54,603 nt of DNA from Chloromonas sp. AAM2 (Eukaryota > Chlorophyta > Chlorophyceae > Chlamydomonadales > Chlamydomonadaceae). The notes below the pieces were generated by a model. It did not search any database. It was not told the origin of the DNA and worked only from the letters and a program-made list of their open reading frames with translations. The position numbers and the translations under genes are program-made. Each line of letters opens with the position of its first letter. Position 1 is the stretch's first letter. Positions 1 through 10,900 of the stretch are shown in pieces. The DNA is taken from NCBI GenBank assembly GCA_004335635.1, contig QAXH01005234.1:1228-55830 (forward strand), written 5' to 3'.

Positions 1-150
1 TGCACACACCTGCAGCAGCCCTGCCGCCTGAACACACCTGCAGCAGCCCTGCCGCCTGCACACGCCTGCAGCAGCCCTGCCGCCTGCACACACCTGCAGC
101 AGCCCTGCCGCCTGCACACACCTGCAGCAGCCCTGCCGCCCGCACACACC
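1..150. repeat. 28-bp tandem repeat, 5 copies plus a partial one
   Basis: Unit TGCACACACC followed by TGCAGCAGCCCTGCCGCC begins at 1, 29, 57, 85 and 113, with a diverged partial sixth unit from 141. It runs off the left edge, so the true copy number is unknown. It lies in an intron of the minus-strand PPIL2 gene, immediately after the exon that ends at 150. On the minus strand each unit reads CTGCAG/GTGTGTG, a donor-like splice sequence resembling the real donor at 149-148. The 28-bp period is not a multiple of three, which argues against coding. Confidence 0.93.
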
Positions 151-2843
151 TGTAACGCACTCAGTGCTCGCTTCAGATCCTCGTTCACGCTCCTGAGGTT
201 GCTGCCCGGTGCGTCCAGCTCAGCGTCGTCTAACACAAGGCCCTGCTGCACGTGGTCAAACTGTTCAACCGTCTTCAACTGCAGGCAGAAACAGCAGCAA
301 ACGGTTGGCCAAGATGTGCTGCTGGCTGTTGTGCACACGGCACAGACAAAAAAAGACTTTGACTCATAGAACTTGATAAAATACTGTTGTGGAGGTGCGG
401 TTTCGGTTGTTGTTCTTCAAAGGGCCTTCAATCCAGAGAGGAAGGGCGCCGGAAAACTGCTAATAGCTCCACTGGTCGTCATCACACCCTCAGGAACAAC
501 AGCAGACTCAGGGTTTTTGATAACCGTAGTAGCTCATGGTGACTGCGCCTGTGCTTGGCCTCGCCTCACATCTGCCCACTTCTTCAAGTCACCCCGTTTG
601 TGTATAAGTGCTGGCAGGCTGCATCTGCCTCTGTCATTCTGTCGCACACCCCCACCGTGAGATTGAGCGGGTCCTGTATGTGAATGATGTCCTTGCGTGT
701 GAAGGGCTCCTCTGTCAGCAGGTCCTTCCAGCTCTTGGGCTTGATGCACAGCTCCTCAAGCTGCAAGGCAACAGAACGCACAAGACACACATAAGCTCAC
801 CACTATCATCGCCATTATTATCCCATTCCATCACCACTCACCATTCCACCACCACTCACACGCATGCCTTGCACTACTGGCAGGTGATACAGACTGGGAA
901 GATACAGTAAAACTGATGAGTTTGAACAGCAGTCCATGGAAACCCAAGTCTGACAGTCTTCCAGTGAATTGTCTGTGCTCTGGTGCGCTGGTACCAATCC
1001 ATTGGCATGGTACTGCATGGCAATGCCTCCTGTACTGGAGCATGGGGTTGTGAGCAAAGTAAACAGGAGTTGGGCTCCAAGCCTGGGAGAATTGCTGCTA
1101 AAGGTCTGGTCGTCCGTGGAGTGTCTGCGGCGGACCTAATCCACATGCAAAAGCCGCCCCTGCATGCGGATCCAATGACCACCCTGAAGGCTGCCCTGCA
1201 ACCCCTCATTGTCAGACACCACTCATCACTCACTCATTTGCCTACAGTCTCGCTCCAGCCCGCCTGCTCACCGCTTCATAGGAGTACACATTGCCTGTTG
1301 GTTTGACGGCCACTATGTGCGTGTGCTCTGTGAAGACCTTGCCAGTCACAGGGCAGTCGTACAGCTTCTCTGGGGACACGCAAAACAATGGGCACATGCA
1401 CACCGCGTTTGGACTGTATTCATATTGGACTGTGTCGTCTCCAAAATGCGGCAGATTGACGGAAGCAGACTTAAGTGAACAGGCACAGACATGCCGAGAG
1501 TGGACTATCCCATACCGCACTGATCAATCTCATGCCCTGGCAATGCGGACAAACTGACATGTCTGAAACGAAATTACCAAGCCCATTTGACGAAATCCAA
1601 TAGCCTGCACCCCTTGCGACCTCTTGCTGCTCAGAGCTGCATCATCAGCTCCATCCATAAGGATTCCATGGCATTTGCAGACTTGCCCAAGCCATCAATG
1701 GCAGGTGGGCCTATGTTGCCGCATCTGAGTCAATCCCCTTTCAGAACCCCCGGTGCTCAGAGCTGTGCACACAAACCTGAGTTCTTGTGGAAGTTCAGCT
1801 TGATGAGGTCCTTGAGTGCCAGAGGCTGGCCCGTGACCGGGTGCTTCTTGAACTTCATGACGTACGGCACGATGTTAGTGACGTCAAACACCTAAGGCAC
1901 ACATGCAGTGCAGGCCTTGCACGTTGAGCGCTGCCTTGTTCAACACAAAGGTCAAGCCGATGACCAAGACACATCTGGCAGCACTCGCCCCACCGCGTAT
2001 TGGAGTGATAAGCATACAATTAGCAGGCAGCCTCCAACTCTACCCCTCTTGCCTGAACTTGATATTGAAATTGACACTGAACGCTGGCGCCTGTGGCTGC
2101 ATCCAGGGCTTCACATGCACTTCCTTCCCCCCTGTGTTGGCTGCGCCCATGCACATGCTCCAACCAGCCCCCTGCACCCCTGCAGTGACCCCATGCCGAC
2201 GCACCGTGCCGTCTTCAGTGCACACTGCATCCTCGAAGGGCGTGAATGCAATCGCACAGCAGTGATAGGGCAGGCGCTGGAACGGCACGCGCGCTCGAGC
2301 GCCCTTGTGCCCACCCCATTCATACTTCCATTCTGCGGACACCATCCACATGGCCACCATATGGAGTTGACTGATCCTCGGTGAATTGTATTCTCTGCTG
2401 CTGGCTTGCCATGACTATGGAGGACTGATTTACAGGAGAGTGAATGCAAAGGCTGGCGGCGTTCAGTCAACTGCAGTCAACTGAATCAGCTGCTGCCAGC
2501 TGCCTCCGAGCTTCCAAAGCAGCAGGGGTGCGACGCCATGAGTTGCATGTACGCTGGCACGCTGGTCTGGTTCTCAGGTGCTTCACAGCGCGTGCATCTG
2601 GCACCGTGTGCATCAAACATGTTCATGGCAGCGTGCACATAAGCCTTCAGCTGTCCCTGTTGTTCGTGAGACGCTGGGCTGAACGCCTCGCCAGGCATGG
2701 CTGCCAACATGAGTCCCTTCCAGGCATCTAGAGCAGGCCTTAACTAGCAGCATGGCAAGCTGGTCGCTCTAACATGGCATGAAGTAGGCCTCACCTGAGG
2801 TGGTGAGATAGGCTCTGTCCTTGCTGTGCTGCTTCTTTCCCAT
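1..2843 (-). CDS. PPIL2: PPIL2-type U-box cyclophilin, N-terminal part (truncated by window edge)
   Basis: Exons on the minus strand are 2843-2795, 2332-2205, 1891-1777, 1369-1272, 760-656 and 278-150, with matching phases and 208 codons in the window. The start [12 protein letters not shown] is the family's N-terminus (human begins MGKRQHQKDKMY). The modified U-box follows ([20 protein letters not shown], then [17 protein letters not shown] and GNVYSYEA), then [15 protein letters not shown]. The last exon visible carries EQFDHV and an acidic linker. The cyclophilin peptidyl-prolyl isomerase domain must lie beyond the left edge. Family members are nuclear U-box E3 ligases with a cyclophilin domain, associated with spliceosomes. 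Exon 1 is only 49 nt. The gene is divergent from METTL4. Identity is secure. The downstream exons cannot be seen, so intactness is unknown. Confidence 0.93.
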
Positions 2844-3136
2844 GCGGCTGGGCTCTGGAGTTCTGCTTCTCTGGTCAAGGGCTGCAAGGGTTCTTTGACT
2901 AACAAAACCGTAACTGTCGCCAGCGAGACTTCTAATCAGTACGCATAGCTTGTTGCATCGCTGGACCAGCTACGGGTTTGCAGCGGAACGAGGACAATCA
3001 TCGGGGCGACCATCGGCACGTGCACCGCATGCACATGGGACAATGACCTGTGACCAGAAGTTCTTGTTTGAAGCCACGTCTCCTGATGCATAGTTGCTCA
3101 AGGCTGTTGTACTCTCTCACATGCGCAGGGGCTGGC
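2844..3136. promoter_or_regulatory. Shared divergent promoter region PPIL2/METTL4
   Basis: The 293 bp between the two divergent start codons must hold both 5' UTRs and promoters. I see no clear TATA box and no ORF of interest. If METTL4 starts at the in-frame ATG at 3086, the region shrinks to 242 bp. Confidence 0.5.
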
Positions 3137-6100
3137 ATGCTGTGGCATCTGAGCGAGCATGTGGTGCTGCTTGACCATGCAGCTACAGTAGACAATGATT
3201 ACATCATCTGGCAAGGCAACTGGGCCGTGGAGAGCACCTGCAAGCCTGCTGCATCAGCTCAACGCTCAGATGGAGAGGAGGAGCCCACTGCTGTAGCTGA
3301 TCCCAAGAAACCCTGCCCAGCCACAGCACACGATCTGACAGGCTCTGCAACTCCAGCAGATGGGCATGCTGTAGGAGTCCATGACTCTGGTGCGGAAGGG
3401 TCGCTGTCTTTGCCCCACCCCAACCAATCGCACGCCCAAACTGAGCAGCTCAAGTGCAATGTACCTAGCAACTTGTCAGCTTTAATCCAGCCCAACAGCA
3501 TGGACACCCAGCAGCAACAGCAAGTCAAAAGAAAGCGAAAACGAAAGAGGCAAGGCAGCAGTGATCAACAGGCTTTGGATGCCCGTCATCCGGGCAATGA
3601 GCGGAACAGGGCGGCACAGGGGGTAGTGTCAGCTGCTTTGGAGGTGTTCCTGGCATGGCGTCAGTCACAGTGCAACTGTGCATCATGCATGCGCGCACCA
3701 ATCGGGCAAGCAGCAGCTGATGAGCAGCATCACCTTTTACCCATCACGAGCCAGCTACCCACAGACACCAGCCAGCCGCTTTCACCACCCCGCTACTCAC
3801 AAGCATCCATCGATCAATCGTCTCCAAGCCCAAGCCAGTTTCAGGCAGCCGCCAGCTATCCCCCAGCCAACACCAGCCAGCCGCAGCAGCCCATGCACTC
3901 CACCACTCCATGTGGCGCATGGCACAGCGCCCTGCAGCGTAAACGCCAGATCCTGCATGCACACACGGACCCAAGTGAGCTTGAATTGTCATGCGGAGAA
4001 GACATGCAAAGCAGTGGGAATGGCTTAGTAGTGGACTGGGTATCACTAGCAGCCATGAGGCACGTGCTGCGACCTAAGCTAAGGCTGCTGCAGGCAACGC
4101 CGCCTCCCCACAGCTTGCCCTGCTCTGCACAAAGCACCCCTGCATGCGGCTCCATGCAGGCCCATGGTAGGCCATGCACGTGCTCAGCAATCGCAGCAAA
4201 TGCAGCGAGCGGCAACGTCTTGGGTTCAGCACAGGGGTCCCGGGTGGCGGCCACAAATGCTTTAGATAATACAACAAGTGAGAATGCTGCCGCGCTTGTT
4301 GCCATGGCGCAGCCTACAGCACAGTCAGACTTGCAGGGCATGGCGGCACAAGCACTTGAAGCAGTTGCCATGGGGTCACCACTGCCCGCTGCGTTTGGTG
4401 CTGCAAGGAATCTGTTTGGCAGTGTGATTGCCAATGACCATGCACGTGAGGTGGTTGCACGAGCGCATGACACCCACGTGCTGCTGCCAGCCCACAGCAG
4501 CTTCCTCATGACAGACCTCTCTGCTTTGGGGGCGTTGACACCTCTGATGTCAGGTACGTTAGATGATCCCCCGGGTGGTACAGGCTGGCTGACTTTCACT
4601 GCGATAGATATCTGCACAAAGCGCCTGACACGGATGTTTGTTTGCTGTGCACTACTGTAATTTTATTATTTCTGTGACAGGAAAATGGAGGAGCAACAGG
4701 AGTGCACCTGACATTGGTATTTGATCCCAGGGCTGTCACAATCCATACAGAAAACTTGGACTGGCACTACACTCAAGGACCTGAATGATAGTCATCATCA
4801 TGCCTGTGTGTTGCCGCATCATTTTCAGCAGTGCCGTGACTGCTGCATGCATGTCAGCTCATCACGTGCACCATGCTTTGCAGATGGCAAACGTTTCAAG
4901 GCAGTTGTATGCGATCCGCCATGGGAGAATGCAAGCGTCAAGCGCAGCGGCAGGTAGGCTGCGTGCATCTTCTCAGTGTGAATGCAGATAGGCCTGTCAC
5001 GTATCACATGGTTTTGACCTGGCCAAGATAGCTGGTAGGGATGTAAGGACAAGCACAGACGTCACACAAAGGGGGACGCTGATCACTCATTACGGAGGGA
5101 GTAAGGCTGGGCTCAGTCCGCCGTTTTTTGTGGGCACATGGGCCGCAATCAATTGGATATCAGTATGAATGCCAATACGGGTATGGGAATATGGGGGTAC
5201 AAACCAGGCATGTGAGGTTGATTACCCTGTGACAGATTTCCTGCCCTGCATGAGTCATACAGTTGTATGCAAAGCAGGCCCATGAGCATTGCATGCATAG
5301 CAGATCCAGAGCGTGTTCAGGACGAGCTTTATGCAGGAGCTTTATGCGTAACAGGCCCATGAGACCAACCGCACCAAGTAGCATAGGCTCTTTTTGGGTG
5401 CCTGTCCTGACACGCTGTCCCTTCACGTCTTGCCGGCGTGCTGACACGTGGCATGCACTTCCCGTCTCAGGTACCAGACGCTCCCTAGCCGCTCCCTGCT
5501 GCACCTGCCCATGCAGCGACTCCTAGACCCGGTAAGAGGAGCCAGGGGGACTGAAGAGCTTTTCAGTAATACCTGAAACCTGAAAATTATGGTAGTAGTT
5601 CAACCTAGCCCTGCCCTCAAACTAGTTTGGGCTGCTCTCAGGCGGACGCGCTGCCAGCGCATCATGCACAGCGAGCCAGAACATGATTGTGCAGGCGCCT
5701 GGTTCAACAGTAGCAGTAGCTGCTGGCATGGCTCATGGAGCGATGCTGATCCCGATCATTTCAACAGATGTCATTGCGGTTGTGTGCAGTGATGCTTTTG
5801 CTATGCTTGTCATTTTGCAGGACACCGGTGTGCTCTTTCTTTGGATGACCAACAGGGAGAAGCTGCACCGGTTTGTGATGCAGGAGCTGCTGCCTGCATG
5901 GGGCATGCGACACATGGCCACATGGGTGAGCGCGCATGACCATCACTTTCCTGTCCAACGACAGGGCAGAACTATGTTCAGAACACCAGCGTTCGTGGTA
6001 CTGAGGGTATGGGGAAGGGCCATGGGGCACACAGGGGCTATGGAGAATCATGTCAACTTGCATCATTCCTATATCTGCCATGTGACGGATGATGCTGGTA

Positions 6101-7201
6101 CTGGCACTGGTGAGCTGGGGAGTTTGCCATCACTTGATGCTTGTGTTGGCACTGTGCACCTGCTTGGCTGCAGTACTGGTTAAAGCTGGCCCCTGGCGGC
6201 CAGGGCCCTGCCTCCTCCCTCGCCACCATGCACCGACACCCCTTTGAGCACCTCATAGTGGCAGCACCCACAAACGCTGCAGTGCAATGCCAACTACCAC
6301 CCAATCCACACCCACACCGTGTCTTGGTCGCGAATGCTGCGGAGCCTTCTCTTGCCAATCCCACGGCCTGCGCCCATGCTGAAGTTGGGGACACTTCTAT
6401 TGATACTGTTAAGGATACCGAATGTGCCACTGATGCTGATGACGCTACAACAGACATACGGGGGAGAATACAGGCAAAAGAAAATTCAGGGCACGCATGC
6501 GGAGGCATGCAAGTGAACGATGCCACATGCACATCAGCTGCATCTGCTGAGCCCAGTGGCAATGTGGCTGAGCCAGTTTTTCTGCCCAGCCAGCTTGTGC
6601 TGCTGTCAGTACCTGCTGCAGAGCACAGCCGCAAGCCACACCTGGGCCCGCTGCTGCACCGTCTCCTGCCTAGCCTGTTTGAAGCAAAATCACAATCATC
6701 AGGTAAAGATGGTTTTGATGTTCCACAGGCCGTCCACCCTGGCATCACCCTGGTTGGATCTTTACCACAAAGCCTGTGATTACATGCTAGCTTGTCCAAT
6801 CTGCTTGACGAATCATCAGACAGGTTGTCCTTGCGCATGGCAGGCCAGGACCAGTAGCACAGGTCAGCTTGCCTTGCAAATGTTCTTAATTCCTTCTTGC
6901 TCAGGGTGGGTAAGGGTGGACCATATTCCTTCACACGTGCTTTGACGTCTTTCCTGCTGTGCACAGGCATATACCAAGTGCCAGAGCCACACTCACAAGG
7001 CATCCTGCCTTGCACCCGAGATCTACTCAAATGATACCCGATGATTCTGAACCCTGACTGACATTGGAATTAGTCCCTTGTGCAGGTGGGGCGCGTGAGG
7101 GGCTGGAGCTGTTTGCTCGGGAGCTGCACACGCGCTGGACTTCCGTGGGGGACGAGGCGCTGCACTTCCAACAGTTGGGCATGTTCCGACCAGTGAAATG
7201 A
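3137..7201 (+). CDS. METTL4: METTL4-like MT-A70 family N6-adenine methyltransferase
   Basis: Exons 3137-4553, 4884-4953, 5471-5531, 5821-5925, 6174-6702 and 7086-7201 join in frame to 765 residues. The catalytic motif is CDPPW followed by ENASVKRSGRYQTLPS (codons 4913-4924 encode DPPW), then WMTNREKLHRFVMQELLPAW, HRHPFEHLIVA, SVPAAEHSRKPHLGPLL and the C-terminal ELFARELHTRWTSVGDEALH. These match METTL4 in order. The long first exon includes LLPAHSSFLMTDLSAL, also a METTL4 landmark, after a poorly conserved low-complexity region. M at 3137 (MLWHLSEHVVLLDHAATV) lines up with the animal N-terminus; ATG 3086 is the alternative. An insertion of about 100 residues separates HPFEHLIVA from LLSVPAAEHS inside exon 5. 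Family members methylate adenine in U2 snRNA or DNA; which substrate applies here is not visible. Confidence 0.93.
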
Positions 7202-7932
7202 ACTGTACATCGAAGCACGAAGACCCAATGCCAAGGCTTGAGAACCTTTCGGTGTATGCACAATCATGCAACAGCGTATGTGCCTCGTCATGTGCCGGCT
7301 ATCAGGGATAGATCGTTGAGATACTCTGTCAACCGGGCAAATCTTGCACAGGTCTCAAATCTCAGGCGGAGGTCTTAAATCTGAGACCACCCCATGTCAG
7401 TTGAACATGGATGGCCCGAGGGGGTATGCTGTGCCAGCAATCTTTTCCGGGGCCTTGTAATGCTTCAGGGCTGAAGCTGACTGGCGTTGTCGGGATGCAG
7501 CCGACCCATCAGGCTCGCAAAATGAGTGGCTTGAACTTCAGAGATTGCACATGGTGTTGACGACTGCTACACGGGATACAGGCATGGACCAAAGCCAGGG
7601 TGATGAACAGCTAGTGTCACTCTGGATACACACATTGTGTGTGTATGGCAATGACAGCCTGTCTGCGAGGTCTGGCCCCGGAGGTCTGGCAATCAGTCCA
7701 GAGCCCTAGTCAGGATTATGTCACGAGCATGGCAGCATTGTGTGGATTTGCTTTGGTTTGATACATGCTGGTGGGACTGAGACTGGGACTGTCGGGACAG
7801 CTCCTGCTGTGCAAGTTGAAACCTGTTAAATGACGAGGCCTGGAAATGCAATCTGGTTTGATTGTTGCACGTACTGTTTTGTACTGCAAAACGTTGGGTG
7901 CCTGAGCCAAGAAATGATCAAGCTCGTACATT
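7202..7932. other. Convergent intergenic region METTL4/TDP1
   Basis: This 731-bp stretch separates the stop codons of METTL4 and TDP1 and should hold both 3' UTRs. TGTAA at 7456-7460 is a candidate green-algal polyadenylation signal for METTL4. An imperfect inverted repeat, GGTCTCAAATCT against AAATCTGAGACC, lies near 7350-7386. I see no gene. Confidence 0.6.
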
Positions 7933-10900
7933 TCAATCAGCCGTTCCTACAGGACTGCCAAACGCTTCCTGCAGTGTCCGTCCCAATACATCCCTGCCCC
8001 CATGCGGATAATTCACCATCCATGGATTGTCCACCGCCTGGTACTGCTGAGGAGGTAGCTTGTACGGCAATGGGACCATCACACGGGTTCTGCCTGTCGT
8101 GCTCCCAGGCGCACTAGGGCCAGCCGTGGCCGTTGTTTGCTCCGCCGACTGCTCGGTTGCTTGCTGCAGCATGTAATCCATGGTCCAGAACTCAACCTGT
8201 GACTCATGAGCAGGTGAACTGCTGGGTGGTGCATGGCGGGTTCGGTCTGTTGGCATGCTGCCTCCCAAACCTGATGTTGGGATCGGCAGGGCAGGTACAA
8301 TGGCTACATGGGCACAAGCACCACTGCTGGCAGCGGCTGATGGGTTGCTTGTGGCTGGGCATGACGCAGGCAGGGTGTCATGTGCTGGTGCGGTGCAGCT
8401 GAAGCCATGGTGTCGGTGGCGCAGGTAGGCCGCCTCGAGGGAGGGGGTCAGCAGCACACTGAGCTCTGAAGGCAACCACAGCACAGCACAGGCACGGAAG
8501 GTATTAAGAATCCGGCCCCAAGGATTGCTGCAGTCCAGCTGCTGGACACAAAAGGACTGAATGGCTGCAATCACTGCACACATGGCATGGTGGTATTGAA
8601 ACACCAGCTTGAAAGGTATGCCCAAACTGAAAGACTAGGCGTCTGCCAACCTCGTGTGCACAACAAAGCAACCTTAGCCTAGAACCCTATGTTGCAGCCA
8701 AAAAGCGCCTAGACTGTGGGTCTGCAGTGCGCTTAATTAAGCTTCTATATCCACCAGCAGACAACTCGCATACAACTTACCAAAGCTTCTCATGTACAGC
8801 TTCTGTCCTCTGTCACCCTTACACAGCATGCCCCAGGCGGCCTGCAAGGCAGACACACACACAGATGGTGCAAAACACATTCAGTTCAAGAGCGTCATGA
8901 CGCAACATTTCATGCAGGAAACGGTATGAAACAATTACATTGTCAAACATGCATATGGAGTTGAATACTGCAGTCGGCGCCAGCCCTGACCATGGAATGA
9001 AGCATGTTCTTGTTGTTGTTTACATGACCTTCAGTCCAGGGAGGACTGCTCAGCAGGAGCAAGGGGGGAATGAAGCATGTGTGCTAGCAAAGCCTGCTAG
9101 CCTTGTTACCTCGCGTAGCCGGACATCAGCACCTTGAGCACACCATGTTGGTAGTCCACAACTTTCTGTTGATAAATGGCAACGCCCAGCAGGTGGTGCT
9201 GAAGGCACAAAGGTTTGCCGCACCTTGCTCAGATTGTGTGACCCCAGCAACACCCAGGCCAGCTGTTGGCCCAGAAACCGACAGTAGCTCTTGATGTGGG
9301 GCATGGCGCGCTGGCGGCCTGCGGGCTGGCCGCCATAACGGGCCATGTGATGCTTGAGAAACGGTTTCTCTACGTTTGCCTGCGTCCCAGGCAGGGACCC
9401 CCCTGCCCTCCAGCCCTGTAGGGAGTTGCGCACCTCCTGCATGCACACACAAGCATGGGACACGGACATGTGCATATTCAAGATGTGCAACAAACAGAGC
9501 TTTTGCCACGCTGCTGGGTGAGGGACTAAGCCCAGGAGTGAGGACAAGCATGGGACACGAACATGTGCATCAGACAGCGAGAGACTGGGATCGATCAAGC
9601 TGTTGCCTGGCTGCCGGGTGGAGGAGCTCTGAGCTTCTGCCTCACTGCTAGAAAGGATAGCCCAGATCTCAGAATCTAGAGGAAGCTCTGCGCCGTGTCA
9701 GTTGTCCGCCAAGTGCATGCGTTTCTTTGTACAATTGCATCACAGAAGTCGGCAAGTGCAAAGTACTGCAAAAGCTTCAGCACATTGCTCACCTCAACCG
9801 TTGGCCACACAAAGCGAACACGCGATGCGTCAACCGTTGCACCACCTGCACGGTGCCAGCATCACATGCCTTGTTGTTAACAGCAGCAACTGGCACCCGA
9901 CAAGCATACTTCCTTGCAGCATCAACACTGACCCCCACTGCTCTGGCAATACTACAGGTGAAGTCCTAACCTGTGGCCAGCATCATTGCACAGCTGATAC
10001 AGTGTATGGTGCGTGGCATCCGGCTCTCCCTCAACGACTGATGTCTAGTTATGTGGCCCGAACTGCCACTGCCCCGGTAATGCTATCAGCGGTGATGGTG
10101 ATGGCACCATTGGCGTCTGACCTGTAGCTGGCAGGAGGGTGACTGTCTGAACAATACTGCATCATATTTGCAGGCAAGACAACTGCCAGCCACACTAAAC
10201 TGCGTTTTTAAAAGCCGAAGAAAAGAAGGTTGAAACTGATGGAAAAAAGCACCAGCCCTGGCAGCTCACCAGTCAGCGCAGTGGACATGGACCTGGCCAT
10301 CTCCCTAGCGAACCACTTCTCATCCAGTGACCCAAGGGAGGAGCTCTGCAGCACCAGGTGGCTTTGACTGCGCCAGTCACCTCCACAACTGGGCAGGGGC
10401 TCCTGGAACCAAACAGCCGCACAGGAGCGACTGTTTGACACAAAACCGCCAGCACAAGCCACCTTCTTGTGCTGTTGAGTTTCACTCGGTATTGAACATG
10501 TACGCTCACCGAGCTGGCATAGGGCGGATAAGCAATCCTCTTGTACTCAAGCCACCACCTGGTCCCGACCCTGGATTGAGCAAGTCACTGCCCATCGCGT
10601 TCTATCGCAGCTACTTCAGAAGCAGTTACAATCCTGTCAAGATGTACACCTTTCTCAGTCAAACAGCAGCAATCATAGCGGTCAATGAATGGCGGTACAC
10701 CACACCAGTCATTCCTGACCCTAGAACATCTACTGCAGGGGAAGTCAATAGATCTCCCTGGCAAGATGCACACCTTGTGCAGCCAAACACAGAGAATCAG
10801 TGCAGCTGTACGCCCTCTCACCCTGCTGAGCAGCTCCCTGAGCCTCATGTGCCCGTACTTGCACAGGTGGTTCCCCGAGTGCCAGCCGGGGACAGATGGC

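Noticed and set aside
1..150. CRISPR-like array
   Set aside because: The 28-bp units are contiguous with no unique spacers, the genome is eukaryotic and the array lies in an intron.
3050..3136. Start of METTL4 at 3050
   Set aside because: The codon there is GTG. In-frame ATGs at 3086 and 3137 are better, and 3137 matches the family N-terminus.
3856..4617. 253-codon minus-strand ORF
   Set aside because: It is antisense to METTL4 exon 1, an Ala/Ser/Cys-rich shadow of the plus-strand coding sequence.
6053..7030. 325-codon minus-strand ORF
   Set aside because: It is antisense to METTL4 exon 5 and its flanking introns, has no family motif, and the plus-strand frame carries conserved METTL4 motifs.
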